Origin: Methylopumilus sp026399645
GTDB lineage: Bacteria; Pseudomonadota; Gammaproteobacteria; Burkholderiales; Methylophilaceae
Length of the DNA stretch: 64,000 bases
Direction: 5' to 3' (one strand)
Assembly (NCBI RefSeq): GCF_965184065.1
Contig: NZ_OZ239098.1
This document shows positions 60,096-64,000 of this stretch, one piece after another; position 1 is the stretch's first letter, and each line of letters opens with the position of its first letter. Below the pieces are notes generated by a model. That model was given only the letters and a program-made list of their open reading frames with translations, was not told the DNA's origin and ran no database searches. A program made the translations under genes and the position numbers.

Positions 60096-62912
60096 TTATT
60101 TTAGGTAAGACTTTAGATATTTGCCCGTATAACTCTTCTTATTGTTGGCAACTTCTTCAGGTGTGCCTTCCGCAATAATCTCACCGCCGCCGTCACCACC
60201 TTCAGGGCCTAAATCAATCACCCAATCTGCCGTTTTAATTACATCTAAATTATGTTCAATGATAACAATGGTATTTCCTGCATCACGCAGCTTATGGATG
60301 ACATCGAGTAATAGTTGAATATCTGCAAAATGAAGTCCAGTGGTTGGCTCATCTAAAATATAAAGCGTTGTGCCTGTATCGCGCTTTGAAAGCTCTAAAG
60401 CTAATTTAACGCGCTGCGCTTCCCCGCCCGAGAGTGTCGTCGCATTTTGACCTAAAGTGATATAACCCAAACCCACCTCGATGAGGGTGCGTAATTTTTT
60501 TTCAACCGCAGGAATGGCATTAAAAAATTGATGGGCTTGTTCAACGGTCATCGATAAAACTTCATGAATATTTTTACCCTTAAATTGAATCTCTAAAGTT
60601 TCACGGTTATAACGTTTCCCTTGGCAAATATCACAGGGAACATATACATCTGGTAAGAAATGCATTTCAACTTTTATAACCCCGTCTCCTTCACAAGCCT
60701 CACATCGACCACCTTTAACGTTAAATGAGAAGCGACCTGGTCCATAACCTCGGTTTCGGCTTTCATTAAGTTGCGCAAAAAGTTCTCTTGTCGGAGTAAA
60801 GAGTCCTGTGTATGTTGCAGGATTAGATCGAGGTGTTCTTCCAATCGGGCTTTGGTCAACATCAACAACCTTATCAAAAAAATCTAAGCCTTTGATCGAA
60901 TCATGCTCAGCAGGTTCAGCATGGCTGCCGTATAAATGATGAGCGACGGCACGATAGAGGGTATCGTTAATGAGAGATGACTTACCACTCCCTGACACAC
61001 CTGTAATACAAGTGAGAAGTCCGATCGGCAATTTAAGATGCACATCTTTTAAATTGTTTCCCTTAGCTCCTTTTAACTCTAACCATTTCAAAGTACGCGG
61101 CAATACTCTTTTGTTTTTATATTTAATTTCCTTGCGACCACTGATGTATTGACCCGTAAGTGATTTGGGATGTTTGGCAATCATTTTAGGTGTGCCTTCA
61201 GCCACCACATAGCCACCATGTTCCCCTGCACCTGGACCAATATCGACCACATGATCAGCAGTCATAATCGCATCTTGATCGTGCTCGACTACGATCACGG
61301 TATTTCCTAAGTCGCGTAATCTTTTTAAGGTTTCAAGTAAGCGATCATTATCACGTTGATGAAGTCCGATCGATGGTTCATCGAGCACATACATCACGCC
61401 CGTTAAACCACTGCCAATCTGTGAAGCTAGACGAATGCGCTGAGCTTCACCACCGGATAAGGTTTCAGCTGATCGAGAAAGTGACAAATAATCTAAACCG
61501 ACATTCACTAAAAATTTTAAGCGGCTCGTAATTTCAATAATGATTTTTTCAGCAATGGTTTTTTTAGCCCCTTTAAGTTTAAGCGACTCAAAAAAATGTA
61601 CCGTTTCTTTTAAAGGGGTATTACATATTTCATGGATATTTTTTTTACCCACTTTGACATGTCTTGCTTCAATGCGTAAGCGTGAACCTTCACATGCAGG
61701 GCAGGTTTGCATATTCAAATATTTTGCGAGTTCATCTCGCACAGTACCTGAATCAGTTTCGTGATAACGACGTTTTAAATTATTTAAAATGCCTTCAAAG
61801 CTATGCATCTTTCTATTAATTTGACCGCGTTCATTCATGTATGAAAAACTAATCTGCTCGCTACCACTTCCATTCAAAATCATATTTTGAATTTTTTCAG
61901 GGATCTCTTCAAACACAGTTTCTAAATCAAATTTGTAATGCTCACTTAATGATTGAAGAAGTTGGAAATAAAATTGATTACGCTTGTCCCAACCTTTAAT
62001 GGCACCTGATGCAAGAGACAAATGTGGGAAAGCCACCACGCGTTTTGGATCAAAGAAATTTATATTGCCCAGTCCGTCACACTCAGGGCAGGCTCCCATT
62101 GGATTATTAAATGAGAAAATGCGCGGCTCTAATTCTTCTAAAGAGTAATCACAAAGCGGACAGGCAAATTTTGCTGAGAAGAGATGAGATTTATTAGTAT
62201 CCATTTCAATCGCAATCATCTTGCCATCGGCTAGTCTTAATGCAGTTTCAGTCGATTCTGTAATGCGCTGTTTAATTTCTGGGTTAATTTTAATGCGATC
62301 AACCACCACATCAACTTGATGCTTTTTAGTTTTGGTGAGTTTTGGTAGGGCATCAATTTCATAAATCTCGCCATCAATACGTAAACGAATAAATCCTTGT
62401 GCTTTTAAATCTTCAAATAAATCTTGTTGCTCACCCTTACGGCTATTGACGATGGGGGCCAACAACATAATTTTTGTGTCATTGGGGAGCGCCAATAATG
62501 TATCCACCATTTCGGATACCGTTTGTGATTCCAAGGTATGTGCGTGCGTCGGACATTCAGGCTCACCCGCTCTTGCATAAAGAAGCCTTAAGTAATCATG
62601 AATTTCAGTGACCGTACCTACAGTGGAGCGAGGATTATGTGAAGTCGATTTTTGTTCAATGGAAATTGCAGGGGATAAACCTTCGATTAAATCAACATCT
62701 GGTTTATTCATGCGCTCTAAGAATTGACGTGCATAAGCCGATAAAGACTCCACGTATCGACGCTGTCCTTCGGCATATAGCGTATCAAAAGCCAAGGATG
62801 ATTTACCGGAACCGGATAGGCCTGTAATCACAATCAATTTATTACGTGGTAAATCGAGCGAAATATTTTTTAAATTATGGGTTCTAGCCCCGCGAATCTT
62901 AATCGTATCCAT
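60096..62912 (-). CDS. uvrA: Excinuclease ABC subunit A (UvrA)
   Basis: 938 aa from the ATG at 62912 (MDTIKIRGARTHNLKN); the frame continues to 63002 without family residues. Two ABC ATPase halves: Walker A GLSGSGKSSLAFDT and GVSGSGKSSLINDT; signatures LSGGEAQRIRLA and LSGGEAQRVKLA. Zinc modules CPLCDY...CPECDG and CEACEGDG...CDICQG. Detects damage in nucleotide excision repair. No clear LexA box in the 93-bp upstream region. Confidence 0.97.
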   Translation of the reverse strand: MDTIKIRGARTHNLKNISLDLPRNKLIVITGLSGSGKSSLAFDTLYAEGQRRYVESLSAYARQFLERMNKPDVDLIEGLSPAISIEQKSTSHNPRSTVGTVTEIHDYLRLLYARAGEPECPTHAHTLESQTVSEMVDTLLALPNDTKIMLLAPIVNSRKGEQQDLFEDLKAQGFIRLRIDGEIYEIDALPKLTKTKKHQVDVVVDRIKINPEIKQRITESTETALRLADGKMIAIEMDTNKSHLFSAKFACPLCDYSLEELEPRIFSFNNPMGACPECDGLGNINFFDPKRVVAFPHLSLASGAIKGWDKRNQFYFQLLQSLSEHYKFDLETVFEEIPEKIQNMILNGSGSEQISFSYMNERGQINRKMHSFEGILNNLKRRYHETDSGTVRDELAKYLNMQTCPACEGSRLRIEARHVKVGKKNIHEICNTPLKETVHFFESLKLKGAKKTIAEKIIIEITSRLKFLVNVGLDYLSLSRSAETLSGGEAQRIRLASQIGSGLTGVMYVLDEPSIGLHQRDNDRLLETLKRLRDLGNTVIVVEHDQDAIMTADHVVDIGPGAGEHGGYVVAEGTPKMIAKHPKSLTGQYISGRKEIKYKNKRVLPRTLKWLELKGAKGNNLKDVHLKLPIGLLTCITGVSGSGKSSLINDTLYRAVAHHLYGSHAEPAEHDSIKGLDFFDKVVDVDQSPIGRTPRSNPATYTGLFTPTRELFAQLNESRNRGYGPGRFSFNVKGGRCEACEGDGVIKVEMHFLPDVYVPCDICQGKRYNRETLEIQFKGKNIHEVLSMTVEQAHQFFNAIPAVEKKLRTLIEVGLGYITLGQNATTLSGGEAQRVKLALELSKRDTGTTLYILDEPTTGLHFADIQLLLDVIHKLRDAGNTIVIIEHNLDVIKTADWVIDLGPEGGDGGGEIIAEGTPEEVANNKKSYTGKYLKSYLK

Positions 62913-63005
62913 GCAACTTAAGCTTTTTAAAGGTAACCTGCTAATATACGAAATTATTCGAAAATAAGAAATATCTAATTCAAGTTTATGAAGATAGAAC
63001 AAGGT

Positions 63006-64000
63006 ATGACCCCGCTCGAAATTCGATCCAGCTTAAGCCTGGCATCGATCTACGGCTTAAGAATGTTAGGCATGTTTTTAATCCTGCCTATTTTTGCTAT
63101 TTACGCGGAAAGCTTACCCGGAAGCCCCTCGGCTTTCCAAGTGGGACTTGCATTAGGGTCTTACGGCCTCACTCAGGCTTTATTTCAATTACCTTTCGGT
63201 ATGTTGTCTGACCGTTATGGACGGAAAAACATTATCTATATTGGCCTTCTTTTATTTGCTTTGGGCTCTTTTGTTTCAGGTTACTCAGACGATATCAATA
63301 TCATTATTCTAGGCCGTGCGATTCAAGGGGCGGGGGCGATTTCCGCGGCGATTACAGCGCTTGTAGCAGATTTAACAAGGGATGAACATCGCACCAAAGC
63401 GATGGCCATGATTGGAGCCACGATTGGTATGACTTTTGCCTTATCTTTGATGGGCGCTCCGGTATTAAATCGCCTCATAGGTGTGCCTGGTATTTTTATG
63501 CTGACAGGTTTTTTATCATTGTCAGCTATTTTAGTCGTACGTTTTGTGGTCCCCACCCCTTTAAATATAAATACTTCCAAAACATTAAAAGAGCCTGCCC
63601 CCTCATTTAAATCCATTCTAAAAAATAAAGAACTCTCTCGCTTAAATTTTGGGATCTTTGCACTTCATGCGGCTCAAATGGCGATGTTTATTGTGGTGCC
63701 CAGTGCACTAGCCACTTCAGGTGGTATGGATGTCAACCAGCATTGGAAAGTTTATCTGCCTGTCCTTCTCTCTTCATTTGTGTTTATGGTACCCATCATT
63801 ATCGCGAGTGAAAAATTTAATAAAGCGAAGCTTGTATTTATTAGCTCTATTTTTCTGATGTTGATTGCCCAATTGATGTTTGGTGTTTTAATTAATATTT
63901 TTTGGGGTCTAGTCGCATCTCTTTTTGTCTACTTCGTAGCTTTCAATGTTTTAGAGGCAAGCTTGCCGAGTTTGATCAGCAAAATTGCCCCGCCAAGCGC
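63006..64000 (+). CDS. MFS transporter (YajR/multidrug-like), 3' end outside the window
   Basis: Starts at the ATG at 63006 (MTPLEIRSSLSLASIYGLRM) or at an in-frame ATG at 62988. The frame is open to base 64000. Major facilitator features: LRMLGMFLILPIFAIYAESL as helix 1, GLTQALFQLPFGMLSDRYGRKNIIY (motif A, split here by the helix boundary), and RAIQGAGAISAAITAL. About nine helices are in the window. It resembles YajR-type drug transporters; the substrate is unknown. Divergent from uvrA. Confidence 0.88.
   Translation, partial: MTPLEIRSSLSLASIYGLRMLGMFLILPIFAIYAESLPGSPSAFQVGLALGSYGLTQALFQLPFGMLSDRYGRKNIIYIGLLLFALGSFVSGYSDDINIIILGRAIQGAGAISAAITALVADLTRDEHRTKAMAMIGATIGMTFALSLMGAPVLNRLIGVPGIFMLTGFLSLSAILVVRFVVPTPLNINTSKTLKEPAPSFKSILKNKELSRLNFGIFALHAAQMAMFIVVPSALATSGGMDVNQHWKVYLPVLLSSFVFMVPIIIASEKFNKAKLVFISSIFLMLIAQLMFGVLINIFWGLVASLFVYFVAFNVLEASLPSLISKIAPPS

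Noticed and set aside
62913..63005. LexA (SOS) box upstream of uvrA
   Set aside because: No CTGT-N8-ACAG or close variant could be read in the 93-bp region.
63323..63616. Minus-strand frame inside the MFS gene
   Set aside because: The plus strand encodes a clear MFS protein through this region.

Overview
The window is a compact, AT-rich bacterial chromosome segment. It most resembles a low-GC betaproteobacterium, probably a methylotroph of the Methylophilaceae. This is inferred from the gene orders (rpsU-yqeY-dnaG-rpoD, rpsP-rimM-trmD-rplS, ybgC-tolQRAB-pal-cpoB joined to ruvCAB and queEC), from a SoxYZ-like carrier of the kind associated with quinoprotein dehydrogenases, and from NtrBC/sigma-54 control of glnA. 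No rRNA is present. There is one complete tRNA, with a CAU anticodon.

Layout. 1-10.6 kb: a broken-off proline iminopeptidase, a YihY-cNMP-binding fusion, a TPR/2OG-oxygenase protein, YqhA, a RodZ-like HTH membrane protein, a UmuD-type peptidase, HU, a ClsB-type cardiolipin synthase, a pentapeptide protein, an SDR, and two exported proteins (PepSY-like and SoxYZ-like). 10.7-17.7 kb: a tight eight-gene minus-strand operon for unusual fatty-acid or membrane-lipid modification, with two CFA-type methyltransferases, a desaturase, an FAD oxidoreductase, a lipocalin and DUF1365/DUF1295/DUF2878 proteins. 17.7-20.3 kb: an exported trypsin-like protease, a DUF2237 protein, a pterin dehydratase, an exported Bcp-type peroxiredoxin and a small XRE regulator.

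20.3-32.9 kb: a genomic island of about 12.25 kb bounded by a 335-bp direct repeat with one mismatch found by eye. The repeat holds an 86-aa gene plus the 3' half of the tRNA(CAU); the intact tRNA is rebuilt at the right end. No integrase gene is visible. The island has three modules. The first is a minus-strand operon of about eight mostly unrecognised genes (a GIY-YIG-like protein, a UDG-fold-like protein, a double YbjN-like protein, a Cys-rich protein, and a gene split by one in-frame amber codon). The second is a plus-strand cassette of an FtsH-like M41 protease whose AAA domain has lost its Walker motifs, two small exported or membrane proteins, a 5'-nucleotidase and a small repeat protein. 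The third is a minus-strand nuclease module: a broken restriction-like gene, a DUF2779 double nuclease and an ExoX-like exonuclease. It looks like a defence or accessory island, and its left operon is the best candidate for an undescribed system.

32.9-64 kb: conserved housekeeping DNA. It holds the macromolecular-synthesis operon, tsaD, plsY, folB, xerD, the rpsP-rplS operon, a long ruvC-to-queC operon including Tol-Pal, a YebC-family gene and an EamA transporter, a CBS protein, a lipoprotein, ntrBC, glnA with a readable sigma-54 promoter and NtrC enhancer sites, aroE, mtgA, uvrA, and an MFS transporter cut off by the window end.
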